From Paragordius varius (lineage: Eukaryota > Nematomorpha): 64,000 nt of DNA. This document shows positions 50,100-63,335 of the stretch, in pieces. The position numbers and the translations under genes were made by a program. The notes beneath the pieces were generated by a model, which was not told the DNA's origin, did no database searches, and was given only the letters and a program-made list of their open reading frames with translations. The DNA lies in the NCBI GenBank assembly GCA_964247055.1, contig OZ176053.1, forward strand, positions 12,028,001-12,092,000. The letters are read 5' to 3'. Positions within the stretch are counted from its first letter, which is position 1, and every line of letters starts with the position of its first letter.

Positions 50100-52440
50100 A
50101 CATGGTAAGACGTTTTAACAGTAGATTTAAAAGATCCTTATCTTCAAATTCTAGTGCACCCGGAATCTCAAAATCTTCTACAATATCCACACCTCTTGGG
50201 TTTTTTAAATATACTTGGCTCCCTTTTGGTCCGTCGTGTGCACCAGTTTTTTACAACAGATCATGGATGAGTTATTAGGGGATTGTAAGGGAGCGGTCTA
50301 CTTAGATGATATAATTGTTACGTGGGAAAAGGATGAGGAGCATTATAAAATTCTAACACGAGTATTTGGAAGATTAGAACGAATAAGTCTTAAATTAAAA
50401 ATAAAATAAAGATTTTTCAACTGAAAGTAGAATATTTGGGGTTTACTATATTATAAAAAAGTATAAAACCAGCGAGCAGTAAAAATTGAGGCCATTCACG
50501 AGTGTCCAGCCCCCAAAGATAAAACAAGTCTCCGATCGTTTTTGGGCTTTTTAAATTTCATATTTATACCTTCTCTAAATACAATTGTCAACGAACTTCA
50601 TCAGCTAGCTGGTTCTAAAAAGAAATGGTGTTGGACAGATGTACATCAAAATATTTTTGAAAGGGCTATGTTGTCAATAGGGAATAACACCCGTCACTTT
50701 TCTGTTAAACCAATGCTTCCCCTTATATTAGAAACAGATGCATCCCGGGATGGCTTCAGGGCCATCCTGTCGCACAAGACGTCGGAAGGTAAACGACCCA
50801 ATGCATATTTTTCTTAAAAATGTTCCCCAGCTGAAAAAAAAATATTTAATTATAGAAAAAGAGGCAAAAGCCATTGGATTGGCTCTAGAGAATTTAAAAC
50901 ATTTTTATATTATAGAAAATTCGATATCAAAATAGACCATAATCATTCGGGCATCAAGGTGTATTAGGCGAGCTAAACAATAGAAAATTTCTAAGATGGA
51001 TTTCAAGAACATCCATTTTCCACTTCAACACAATGTACTATCCGGGAACTGAAAATCTAGCAGACTCACTATCAAGATTACCAGCTAAGATAACTGAAGA
51101 GTGTGACAATGACGAGGATATAGCGCAGATCCGATTGCTATGGTGTCAGGAGTTAAACTTAAACAAGGACAGGGTTCTTAAGGAAGCTATCGATGAGGTG
51201 TGAGATTAAAGCAGCACGAAAGACCAATGATTGGTCTCATCCCCAATCGTATAAACCACTGAAAAATGATATCGAAGAGTCCGGCCTTCTATATCTAGGT
51301 GACCGTCTTATTGTTCCTCAAAGCATGAGGATCGACATTCTTTCGTATCTTCATAAAGGTCACCCTGGTATCCAGTCCATGAAAGCGTTAGGTAAGACTG
51401 GTGTATTTTGGCCCAAATTGAACCAGGATATCGAAAAATGGGTGCAAAGATGTTTGAATTCTTAAAAGTTACGGTTAACATTGCAGTAAGCCCGACTTAT
51501 AAATGAAACCCGAACACCACCGTTTCTCGATATACCCGTAGAGAACCTCTACTGGGTCATACTTATAGATCACTGTACCTGTTGAAAGGAAGTGGCACAG
51601 CTTAAAACAGTAAACTCGATCAGTATTTTGAAAGTTTTAGGTAGTTGGTTTGCACGATATGGCACCCCAGAGATGATCGTAACTGATAATGCGTCGTATT
51701 TTAAATTCGGTGATTTTAAAAGAATATTAAGTTCCTCTAATATCAAGCATGTAGCTTCTGCGCCATACCATCCTCGGACAAATGGTGTAGTGGAAAGGGT
51801 TTTTCAAACCTTAAAAACGCACTATTAGATGTGTATTTCTGAAGTAGCAGATCCAGAACGCCGGTTAAACCAGGTCCTGTGGGCTTACAGGTCAGCACAT
51901 CACAATAGTAATGAGACACCTGCATGACTATTTCTAAAACGAAATTTACCGACACCGCTGTCCTGGATGAAAAGAAAACCAAAGGATTATATTGATGGTA
52001 CCTCAGATAGTATACATGAGTTCGTTCCAGGTGAAAGAGTATTTATAAAGAATGAGTTAGAAGACGGTTGGCGAGAAGGAAAAGTAGTGGAGCGGACTGG
52101 ATTATTGTCATACAATATCGAAGATAGAGGGAGAGTTTTACGAAAACATACTGATCAACTAAGAGGGCGAAAAGCAGGTCCAGATGAACTTAAGCTAGCC
52201 TACCAGAAAGAATTGGAACAACAGAATAATAATGGTAATATCATAGCCGCTCCCCTCGTGATCCTCTTATGGATAACAGTATCAATGATGATGATACCAA
52301 TCCTTCCCCGGATATTTGTCAAGAATTCCACAATAATTAGCAAATTCCCAAAGGCGATAAGATTGCAGAAGCCCCAAGCCTGGAAGTACCAGTCGAGAGA
52401 CGCTATCCCACAAAAAGCCAAAAAGCCCCTGACTACATAA
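50100..52440 (+). mobile_element. Ty3/gypsy element fragment 2 (RT-RNase H-integrase), inactive
   Basis: Starts abruptly in reverse transcriptase (VDLKDPYLQILVHPESQ, YTWLPFGPSCAPVF) with the catalytic YLDDIIVTWEKDEEHY. Then come the RT/RNase H connector and RNase H start (LPLILETDASRDGFRAIL), the zinc-binding segment LHKGHPGIQSMKALGKTG, and the integrase with TDNASYF and NGVVERVFQTL, where the third acidic residue is kept. Stops at 50409, 50817, 51465 and 51828 break the frame. Same family as fragment 1, oppositely oriented. Confidence 0.87.
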
Positions 52441-52455
52441 ATCACTTTTAAATTT

Positions 52456-52760
52456 TGTTTAATTAACTCAATTGACCTTTTCTATTTTTGTTAACTTAAT
52501 TGACCTTATATATGCTTTAGTTAATTGTGAATGAAAATATAATGATATCCTTCTCTCTTAACCCAGTGCATAATATACTTTTGTCCTTGTTACGTTAAAT
52601 ATGTAAATTACCTTTGTTGTGAATACTACCTAACTGTAATATTTAACCATATGCAAAATATATAATGCAATATATTTTACTCACACATAATTTTTAATAC
52701 TACAATAAATTTCTTTTGCGATTATCAACGGAACAGAGATTTAAGCTGCGGGTAAATCAC
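52456..52760 (+). repeat. Gypsy 3' LTR (start truncated or diverged)
   Basis: AACTCAATTGACCTTTTC, ATGCTTTAGTTAATTGTGAA and ATATCCTTCTCTCTTA match the LTR pair at 48.4-48.8 kb and follow the end of the pol frame by about 15 nt. The right border is set only where the similarity and the LTR-like sequence fade. Confidence 0.6.
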
Positions 52761-52896
52761 TCGCTTTTATATATAACAATTAATTTCACTCATCAATGTA
52801 TAATTAAGAGATATTTTAAAAATAATCAATTTTTTAAACGTATATGTGTGAAATCCATCCATCATAAGTATAAAATTAACAATAAAAAAAAATTAC

Positions 52897-55800
52897 CGTA
52901 GCAATAGCGTTTCCAGGTAAAATTTTCAATTCAGCCAAAATCCAAATGGCATTGGTTAGCTTGATACTTTGATAGAGTAGGTCTCTACCTTCAACATCCC
53001 TTTTATCAGCGACGGTGAATACATTGTTATCTCTTAATCGTTTGATAATAACATCTAAAAAAGATGAAAAAAATAAATTTTAAGATAAATCAATTATAAT
53101 TATTCAATATTAAACTTCACTTCTTTTACAAACCAAAGGCCCCTACCTCATCAAATAACTAGATTAGGAAGTTATTTGCGCAATCCTGGCATAAAACATT
53201 CATTAAATTTCAGAAAACGGTAAAACACAAAAATGAAATTTTTATCGGCCTAAAAAGATTGTAAAATGCATCTATTAGAATATCTAAGCTTGTGTCGTTA
53301 CTAAAAATCGAAAAGCATATATATTAAACATCTAAAAATCGAAGAAATGATAACAAATTAAACCAAATGACTGTGTGTTAAAAATAGTATCGCAAAAATA
53401 AATTTACAAAAGTGCCATATTTTTCACAACGCAATAGTCACAAAAATTCTAACTAAATATTTATATTTTACCAAACAAAAAACAAAAATCCTTTATATCT
53501 ACCAGAAAAAGTCATATAATTTTCACTTTTTTACTTAAAAAAACGACATAAACTCTTTTATATTCTTGATAATAAAATTTAAATTAATTCGTGTTATACC
53601 AGTATTGCCAGCCATGAGTAGATTCATATTAATTTGACAGGATATTTCATTGGTAGCTGGTATGTCTTTCCAAGTGTTAAGGAATAAGCGCTTCTCCATG
53701 TCCCCATCCTCCCCAAAGAAAATGTAAAGGGAAACGTCCAACAAATCAAAATAAAACACATCCAAATTATTTTTTACTGCGACCTGTATAATTCACATGT
53801 TATATATCATATATTATATAGATTTATTTCTTTAACACAAAAAAAATATTAATATTAAATGTTTACATGTAAATCGAAAAAATCATATAAAAAATAGTTT
53901 AAATATAAAAATGAGTAAAAAGTTTAATTATAAAATAACGGGTCAACTTTTATTATATGAAAATTGCTTTGGGATTTTAAAATATTTTTTAAAATTAATA
54001 ATTATATGGATAATAAATTTTTATTCATAGCAAATATTTTATGAAAAATTCATTTTTATTCCATTTCCCTAGAAAACTTGTTTTTCAACAAATTATTTAA
54101 CACATATTAAAAAATTAGTTGTATTATCATTTAAAAATTCACCGCATAGTCAAAATCCTTTTTACAAATAAAGGGAAAACAGAGTTTGATTGTCTCAAAA
54201 AATTCCTTTTATACCTGGAGTTTCAAAAGGGGATCCATTTTTTGCACTGGTCCTGAAGTGTTTAATACCAAAGTATTTTCACAATGATTGTTTGGTGGTA
54301 GGGGCGCTGTTATATGCAATTGCTCTCCAATCGCCAAACCAAAACTAAAATTATATACCATTTTATAGTCAAAGTGCAACATTTTTTCAATTATCCTTGC
54401 TTGAAAAAATGTTGCGTTTTGATTAAAAAACGGTGTATCATCATAGTGAATAGGTTAGATTCAAACAAAAAAAATGTTAAAAAAGATATCTTATAAGGCC
54501 TGTGATTACAAAAGCAAGGTATCGTAATATAGTAAAATCCAAAATTATGGACAAAATAAAAAAATGATATATTTTCAAAACTATCCTTTTTAAAACTTGT
54601 TTTATTTATATAAAAGTCATTGCGCCATGTATAGATGTAAATTGGTAGCAGAATCAAATACATATTTAATAATTGTAATTAAATAGTTTATATAGGAAAT
54701 TTTACGGTTTAAAAAAGTATAGTTTTGTCTTTTGAAAAAGAATAATTGTCTTTATGTTTGAACATTTTGTCGGTATATTATTTCAATTTTTACTGTAATC
54801 TATTAAGAAAATTTTTATGATCAATGGGGAAAAATTATTGCTCAAAAATTTTGTATTCACCTATTTTTGTTGAATTGAATGGCAAAACCGGACATGGGCG
54901 TGAGTGCTTTGTTATGGAAATCGACATTCATACAAATTTGTCCGTGTTTGCGATAAAACGATCCTTGAATTTCCAAACCCTTTGCTTTTGCCGCAGTCAA
55001 CCAAATCTAAATTTTATTGTAACGAATTAAAGAACATACTTGAAAACTATTAAGCAATGTGCTTTAGTTAATATAATTTTAATTTGATTAAACATTAATC
55101 CAAATAGATAAATTAATCCCAATAGCAAAATGAAAATCCATAGCAAATACGTTTACACCAAAATACAACTTGATTTTAATTTGATTCAATTACAATCAGT
55201 AACCACAAAATTCTGAAATATTCCGCAAAAAAGGTTTACATGTTTCGGTGCTATAAAACCACCACCCATCATAGAATTTGCCACATTTGTCAGGGGTTGA
55301 TTAGCGGAAGATGAAAGGGTATTTGTAGTTAAACCAAAAATATCACCCAATTCTCCAAACAAATTATTACTGTTATTAGTGGTGATGCCGCCATCTTTAG
55401 ATGATGTTCCCAAAAACGCTGAATGGGGTGCAGGGGGTACAGGTGAAGCCCCCAATAAATTTCCAGAATAATCTATAAATGTGGCATAAACAATAGATGT
55501 GAAAAGAATTAAAAAGGTCGCAATATGATTTTCAAGAATATTACAGTAATGAAAGAGAACAAGACTATTGTTTGGAAAAAGGTTTTAAATTTTAATAGTG
55601 ATTTGATAAAGCTTTCTCTGAAATATTATTTATTTTTTTACTCTTTTTTGCACATCTGTATATTTTGAGTGAAAACAAAATTTTTACAATTTTCTTTTGG
55701 CTAGGGATTATTATAAAAAGGGTTTTTAATAATATGACCCTTGCATAGAATATAAACAATAAGACATATATATACCTTTACATTAAATAAAAATAAAATG

Positions 55801-58800
55801 TAAAAAATGTTAAAATACCAGGTAAATTTAATGGGCTAGTGTTGGTATGAATGTTTGTGGAAGTAGCGCCCATGTTCCCAAAAACATTTTCTAGTTCATT
55901 ATCGATTGGGCCCAACTATCAAAATGTACAAAATTAATCGAATAAATTTTTTTATCGTTGCAAAAAATTATGATATTAAATAAAATAAAATTTCAAAGCG
56001 AAACTATACCAACGAATCTGTCCCTATTCCATAATCTAAGGACGGGCTCATAAAATTGGATTGTTTTGATGTACCATAACCTATGGGTATAAATGTTACA
56101 AAGTATTAAACAATGCTATTCTAAACTGAAAATCATCATAATCTCTAGAAGATTAAAAATTCAATAAAACTTGAAAAGGATTTATTGAAAAAACATTGGA
56201 GCTATAATATTTTTTATAACATGCAATTGCATTTTTAAAAAATAAGGAAATTATACCAAAATAAAAAAACATTTTTTTAGCACTGTGATAATAGTATTTT
56301 AAAATTAAAACATCATGTATGATACACATATACCTCCCATGTTATTCATCATCATGTTTCCCTGATTAACTCCATTGTTATAGTCGGTGGCTAATTTAAA
56401 TAAAATATAAATATTTTGATAAAATATAAAAATTAACAAATACAATATGCATATATATATAAATGTTAAATTGAGATAGAATTTAACATCAAACTCAAAA
56501 TTATTTCTATGTCAGGGTTGATAAAATAAATTTTCATCAAACCATTCTCATCATAATATATCACCCCATGACAAAATAAAAAACGCTTAAAAACATATTA
56601 GAAAAGTTGTATATTTTTGGAAAAAAATAAGTAAGTAAGGTTTAAAATGAAAGCAGACAGTATAAGATGCATTATCCATAAAGATATTTAAAATATAAAA
56701 GTCTAAGTATTATCTTAAATTTATGGTAGAGTTATGACTAATTATTAGTTTATTAAAGAAGGCTGCAAACTGCATCATGCTTAAAGAGAATAGTTAAATA
56801 ACGATTTTTTAAAACCTATTGATAAACTCTTACTCAGAACACATAATAATTTAGCGTATCTGTTGAACTTTTTTTTAAAAAAATTAAAAATAAACTTAAA
56901 TCCAAAGATAACAAATCTCCCAATAAAGAATCGGCCGATGGAATAACAATATTTTGTTTCGGTAAAGTTGAACAGACAGGTGAAGATGGACTTCCAAAAT
57001 CTCCAAGCAAATCGGGTTGTTGATTGGCTAATTGGACGCTAAATAATATTTATATGATTAAAAAAAAAGTTGTTTTATTTTCCCCTATTATTTCAAAAGT
57101 TTGAATCGTAAAATGTATAAAAGTTGTGTGTTGATAAAGTTTCTTTATGAATGCAAATTCCATTATTTAATTAGAATAAAAGCCATTTGGGAAACATTGT
57201 TTTCCTGATGATCGCAAAGCTATTATTACATCCAAAACAAAATATCATTACTATTTGACTATTTTAGACCATGCACCTACCTAAACAAACTTACGAGACC
57301 TCCAATAAAATAAACATCTAATTTTAGATATAATTAAAGTAAATTACGTTTGTGCGTTTTCATTGAAGGTGGTTCCTTTTTTAACATGCTTCTGGGATGT
57401 TGTATGTCCTGCCCGGCTTAAATTAACAACGGTTGGATCCAAAAATGCCGATGGTGGTTTATGATATACTGATGCCAATGTGCCTTTGAACAAAAAATAA
57501 TATTTTAACTTTAAATTGCTGGAAAATGTTAATTTTATTTTATTATTGGGAAAGGGATAAACTGTCAAAAATTAAAAAATGAAGAGTAGAATTCTTAACA
57601 AAAAAAATCATCTTGAAAAAATGACACAGTTTGGTTAAATTTTTTATAAAAAAATCCGTTGATTATTTGACTCAGTCTGTGTTAAAAAGTTTAAGAAACT
57701 AGAGAAATAAAACTAAACTTAATATAGGACATACAAAACGCACCATTTTTTATCATCTAACAAGGAATTGTTATAATGAATATCAATATTTTTAGCACAA
57801 AAAAAACGATATAGTTTGATCTTTATTTGTTTTATTTAGCCAATATCAATACAATATTAAATATAAAAGAGTGTGTTACCCATTTACATTTTTAATGTCT
57901 CTTTATATTTCCATAATATTAAGTTATATTAAAAAATACATAGTATTAATGGTTGTCTTTTATCATAAAAAAGCTTTGTCTTACATTTCTGTATAGGTAC
58001 TTCAAAAACAACCGACAAATTGGGTAACTAATTCATTTAAAAGCCAAGTCCCTAACAAATCCGTCTTGTTATAATAACTCTAGGAAAAAACAAAATGAAT
58101 TTTTTCCACTTTAATATAATAAACCCAAAATTGGACAAAAAAATGATAGAGTATATAATTACCAATATATTGGGTAACTAATTCATCTAAAAGCGAAGGT
58201 TCCAACAAATCCGTATTTTCGCTTATGAGCGGACGAGGGGCTAAAACAACTCTTCGGGCAGCAGCTGGATCCGTGGATAAAAGGCGCCAATAAATGAAAC
58301 CTCGATCCCTTAGATCAGGGTTATCGCTATGCTAAAACAAAAAGGTTTCAAAATAAAAAATTATTAAATGTTACGTAAATGATGTTTATACCTCTAATCT
58401 CATCAATTTTTATCAATAAACTACATTAAATATTACCATAAAGTGTAAATTCCAAATAGAAAAGGGTATGAATTATTTATGAATTTAAAAAAAAATAAAA
58501 TTTTTTTAATTTATTAATAATCGGTTTTAGAGACATTGTTTACTAGTTCAAATAATAAGTCTCCGAAATTGTTAAAACGTAATTTATAATGCCCTAAAAA
58601 ATTTTGTCATCGCTCATTACACCTCTTATTATAAATTTCATTGTGATTTGTATAAAAGTATATAAACTACCTGAGTAGCTAATGTGAGAACAGATTGTAC
58701 CAATTCTTGTGTTTCAGACGGTTTCTTCAAAAATAGTTTAACTATGGCTGTCAGTAATTGGAGTTGAACCTAAAAAAATATTTTTTATATATTTATGGAT

Positions 58801-59578
58801 ATAATTATAAGATTAAAAAAATGATTTTATAAATCCTAACCTGGGTATTTTCATCATTAAATCCGTCCAGAAAACTATCCAATAATTCATCGGCGTTATC
58901 AATTCGTTCAGCGTATTCGCCTATAATCCAAATCATACTGGCTCTGAGATAATAAAGTATTAATTTCAAAATAATTTTATGACATACATAACCTTAAATT
59001 TTTGTTTTATAGGGCTGGAAACTAATATACCCTTTTTCAACAAATTTATGTTTTAATTAAACTAAAACAAAAATTATTACTAACCGGGCTTCGGGTTCAT
59101 CCAAAGAATCCAAATTTTCACATAAAACAGAAATTATGCTTTCATATTTATTCGGGTATTTGCGAAAGATGTCCTAAATATTAAAAGTATAAAAATGTTA
59201 AATGCTAAATATACCACAAAAAAAAGGGTCAATTTTTAACAAATTTAATTTTATTTACCTTAACCTCCAAATTTTTCAAAAACCACATTTTCAAAAAATT
59301 TATATTTCATTCATTTTTACATTCAAATAATTTCTAAAAAACCTGACAACTAATAATTTACAAAATATCTATAATTTGGTATAAACCTTTATGACTACAA
59401 TAGCTTCTTGGACCACATAATTAACTTTGGTTTGAATCAAATCAAGGAGGATAGAAACACATTTCTGGGCGGCTGGACCAACCTTTATAGCACATCGACC
59501 TATGGCCCGAACAGATTTACGCACGAAATCAACATCAACTTCGGTTCCATATCTGGGTGTGGTTAAATAGAGTAAAAA

Positions 59579-59620
<42 letters not shown>

Positions 59621-62036
59621 TTATAAATAAAATTGTCAAAAATTAAAGGGGGATTTTATGTATACATGGCCAATATTTATATGGATTTAATGGTAAAATC
59701 AAGGATGATCAATGCATAAATTTTAGAAACAGTTTTGAACGTATGATTTAGGGTACCGATACCTTATATAAAAGATTTTTATGGAGGAATTTACGTATTG
59801 AAAATATTACGGAAAAATATATTATTTTAACGATTTTATTATTTAAAGCAAAATATGGATATTAAAAATAATTCACAGATTCCATATATTTCAGCCTATA
59901 TTACCTAATTTCATTGTAAAAAACTTCTTTTGTTATAACCAATATTAATTCCCTAAAAAGCAAATACATTTTTTTTCTAAGATTTAACTAACTTACTCTT
60001 TAAGTTCCGCCAACACTTGTGTTATATTTGATTCATTAGCAAGGCGTATCATAATATCAAGTTTTTCGAGTTTAACATAAATCGGGTCATTATATTTCAC
60101 GAAAAAGACTTTCATTTCATGCTTAAGGACATCAGGCCTTTTCTGGACAATCAGATTAATGTTTCGTAAAGCGACATATTGAATCTCAGGCTCAGCTGAT
60201 AGCAGTGTCACCAAGGGTGGGGCTAATTTCTTAATGAGCGATTGTACGTATTCACTTTCCTCATCCAAACTGTCCATAAATTTCATGAGGACCTTAATAA
60301 TTATAATTAATATATATTTCGGAGACACACACATATTAATAATTTTTATGATTGAAAAGATAAATAATTTATTTTCAATTATGTCTATAAGTCGGGCAAA
60401 TTCGTTATAAACATATCTCTTTCATCCAAACTCCATTAATATTATGATAATTTTAGTTAATTTTTTAATTTGCGCCCAAAATTGATTTGCTAAATGTTTT
60501 TAAGTACCAAAATAGTTTTATGATTTCGATATTGTATATTGATAAAACATATTTATAAAAATACTAGCGTGAATCTCGTGCTGCTACGCAGCCCGAGGAA
60601 GTCCTTCGGACTTTTGGGGGGGGGGGGGGGGGGGGGGAGTTAGATACTCCTTACTCAGCATCTATCATCAAGGAAACGCTTGACTAAAATTTTTGCCTTT
60701 TAACAGGCAATACGAAAAATCTTTCTCGAATTTTTACAGTCTCATACCGTAGGAAAAAAAATACAATCAAAAAATTATTTTTGTGGACTTTGTTTTTTTT
60801 GAAAAAAATGGCATTTTACGGGGGTAGCGGGTAAAAAGAGGCCAAATCAAAAAAGTGAGTCGACTATGTTCAGCGCGATCAAAAATAAGTAAACGAAAAT
60901 CATATTTGAAATTGAATGGTCCAACACGTTCTCCAAAAAATTGACTTAACCCATTTTTCACACGGGGTGGGCCCGAACTGGGGACCTAATTCCAAAAACG
61001 GGCGAAGCTATTGTCGGGACATTTATTTATGATTATATTTTTTCGATATTTGGATTTGATTGCGTTCACCGGTTTTCCGGAAACTAATCACAAAGTTATA
61101 TGAAAAATCAGTTTTTAGCGGGTAGCTCCTTACCCAGCAGCTATCATCAAATAAACGGTGGACTAAAATTTTTGCCTTTTAACAGGGAATACGTGGAATC
61201 CATATTGAATTTTTACGGTCTCATACCTTGGTCGAAAAATAGATTTAAAAAAATATTTTTGTGGACTTTGTTTTTTGAAAAAAATGGCATTTTACGGGGG
61301 GAGCGGGTAAAAAGAGGGCCTAAATCAAAAAAGTGGCTCGACTATGTTCGGCGCAATCGAAAATAAGTAAACAAAAATTATATTTGAAATTGAATGGTCC
61401 AACACGTTCTCCGGAAAATTGTCTCAAAAACACGATTTGTGGACTTCTGTTTTCAAAAAAAACCCGTTTTTCATACGGGGTGGGCCCGAACTGGGAGCCT
61501 ATTTCAAAAAAAGGGCGAAGCTATTGTCGGGACATTTATTAATGATTATATTTTTTCGATATTTGGATTTGATTGGGTCTACCGGTTTTCCTGTACCAGA
61601 TCACAAAGCCAGCATTTTCCATTTTTATAAATATATAGATTAATTTATATTTACAGCATTTCAAGTTTACGCAAGAAATTATGTTAATTCAAATATATCC
61701 TTAAAAAAACTCTTCATTTGTTGCTAAAATTAATAAGTAAGTTTGTTATCATAAAAAAATAGCCAATAATATCATATAAATTTACCTTCACGGCAGAAAG
61801 TACGACTCCAGCATTGGCGTGGGCCAAACGAGGACTAACTCTCTCACATATACTATTTATATGGTCCAAATATATATTAATTAAATATATAAAAAATTTA
61901 TATAAATTCCATTTTTTACAGTATAAATTATTAGTACACGCAAAACCCAGAAGGTAAATTTTTTTCCTCAAAAAAAGACAACTACACTTTTTTTCATACC
62001 TTAAATATTATCAAATAAACTAAGTATTCTATTATT

Positions 62037-62071
<35 letters not shown>

Positions 62072-62674
62072 GTTAAACAGTTTACATTTCTATTACCTAT
62101 TTTACCAACAATAATGCGTTATTATTTAAAAAAAAGTTTAAAACAATTTATTTGTCTTATTAAACATAATATTTGTCTTTAAAATTTTACCAGTACTATT
62201 AATTATTATAATTATTAAATTAAAATAGAAAACCTTTGGGCCTCTTTTTCATCTTTGGCATGATAGGTGGCCAAACAATCCAGAATAAATATTTGACCCC
62301 ATCTATAACATAAAATAGTTTTGGAAAATATAAAACTTTACATTTAAATTAGGTAGGAGGGACATATGAATTCATAATGCAATCATGATAAATATAAATA
62401 TGATATGATTTCCTTTAATATAATATAATTTAAAAACAATAAATAATTTAAAAATTTACCATGCATAAACCAAACTAATTAACACACAAGATTAAACAAA
62501 CTTTTTTAAGTAAACGTAAAAAAAATAATTTTATCCATTTATAGATTACTCAGTGCATTCATTAAGGGCCGCCAACAATTTATTGACAGATTGCGTGTTT
62601 AAATTCAAGACTTTACTGGGATCCTCCGAATTTTCTGCGATTTCTGAAAGGGCAGCCACGGCATTTGCTACAAC
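52897..62674 (-). CDS. AP1B1/AP2B1: AP-1/AP-2 complex beta subunit (beta adaptin), N-terminus outside window
   Basis: Large clathrin-adaptor subunit that binds dileucine cargo and clathrin. Nineteen minus-strand exons: 62674-62550, 62302-62234, 61852-61786, 60292-59997, 59552-59387, 59173-59085, 58943-58841, 58769-58671, 58331-58163, 57483-57348, 57038-56896, 56390-56334, 56080-56010, 55915-55819, 55472-55240, 55006-54861, 54344-54215, 53783-53600, 53054-52897 (846 codons). The trunk is near-invariant: [82 protein letters not shown]. The hinge contains [17 protein letters not shown] (clathrin-box type) and Asn/Ser/Gly-rich exons. The ear has [47 protein letters not shown] and [18 protein letters not shown]. 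About 175 N-terminal residues lie beyond the window, and the final about 28 ear residues are not found. Invertebrates commonly have a single beta chain shared by AP-1 and AP-2, so I give both names. Confidence 0.94.
58018..58072 (-). pseudogene. Duplicated fragment of an AP beta exon in the adjacent intron
   Basis: The minus strand reads [18 protein letters not shown], close to the end of the neighbouring exon ([18 protein letters not shown] at 58163-58220). The DNA shares TTGGGTAACTAATTCAT and CAACAAATCCGT-like blocks. No clear acceptor precedes it, so it looks like a relic of a partial exon duplication rather than an alternative exon. Confidence 0.7.
59580..59616. repeat. (AT)n microsatellite in an AP beta intron
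   Basis: Long uninterrupted AT/TA dinucleotide run. Confidence 0.95.
60564..61639 (-). mobile_element. Complete non-autonomous Helitron (1076 bp)
   Basis: Read on the minus strand it starts TCTATATATTTATAAAAATG at 61639 after a host A. It ends ...GCTGCGTAGCAGCACGAG...CACGCTAG at 60564 before a host T. The terminal CTAG fits the Helitron CTRR end, GCTGC-GTA-GCAGC is the subterminal hairpin, and insertion is between A and T. Inside are two tandem diverged units (about 60770-61095 and 61225-61600), each with CCCGACAATAGCTTCGCC-like and GGTGAACGC/GGTAGACCC blocks, plus a run of 22 G (60616-60637, plus strand). No Rep/helicase gene. It lies in an AP beta intron. Confidence 0.85.
62040..62069. repeat. 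(AT)n microsatellite in an AP beta intron
   Basis: Uninterrupted TA dinucleotide run of about 14 units. Confidence 0.9.
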
Positions 62675-62999
62675 CTATTTTTTCCCATAAAAAATTAATT
62701 GAAAAAATAAAAAAGGCAGTAATGATAAAACATGATTGAATTTTACTATATAACGTCTTAATAAAGTAATATCAGTTTGCACCTCTGTTTTGTATTTCGC
62801 ACTTAAAGGGATAGGTTATATTTAGAAAATAGGAGTTTTTATAAAAATAAATTTCTTTATTTTGGGACAATGACGCAAATTAAACCGTAAAAATAAAATA
62901 ATGACTATATATATAATATATGAAGAAAAAAATTAAGGCATTCTATAATACTTGGTTTTAATTTGTATTATTAACTACAACTTTTTTTATTAGATGATA

Positions 63000-63335
63000 T
63001 TTTTAGATACTTTCAACAACAGGTCATTGCATATAATTAATTCCAGGAGTTTAATTGAGCGATATGATGTGCAATTTAGTTTATTCCGTTTATTTTTATA
63101 GATTGAAATAGTAAATACTGTTTTGCCAATCGGTTGGGATCTTAATATCAAATATATTATTTTGTTAAAAAGGGTTGTTAAAATGGAGACCCTTAAATTT
63201 TACACTTTTCAATAATCAGCTTAGAGTTCAGACGGTCCTGCCGTTTTATTGTTTTTCATTTTTTTAATGCGTTTGTCGATTTCGTTGATGAGTGGTGTGG
63301 GCCCAATGTTAAAAGGCAATATTGGCAGTTCGTCG
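63000..63335 (-). mobile_element. Inverted 5' piece of a non-LTR retrotransposon
   Basis: The minus strand reads IDKRIKKMKNNKTAGPSELK, the linker before the RT fingers (K-N-N-K-x-x-G-P motif), then further along IPTDWQNSI and KLHIISLN. It is inverted relative to the RT piece that follows, and 63035-63150 is an inverted repeat of 63340-63460. Frames are broken. Confidence 0.75.

Noticed and set aside
54391-54663. 90-codon minus-strand frame within AP beta
   Set aside because: It lies in an intron between two phase-matched ear exons and has no conserved sequence.
60767-61643. Several overlapping open frames of 64-88 codons on both strands
   Set aside because: They fall in the two repeated units of the non-autonomous Helitron and match no protein; GC-richer DNA there simply has fewer stops.
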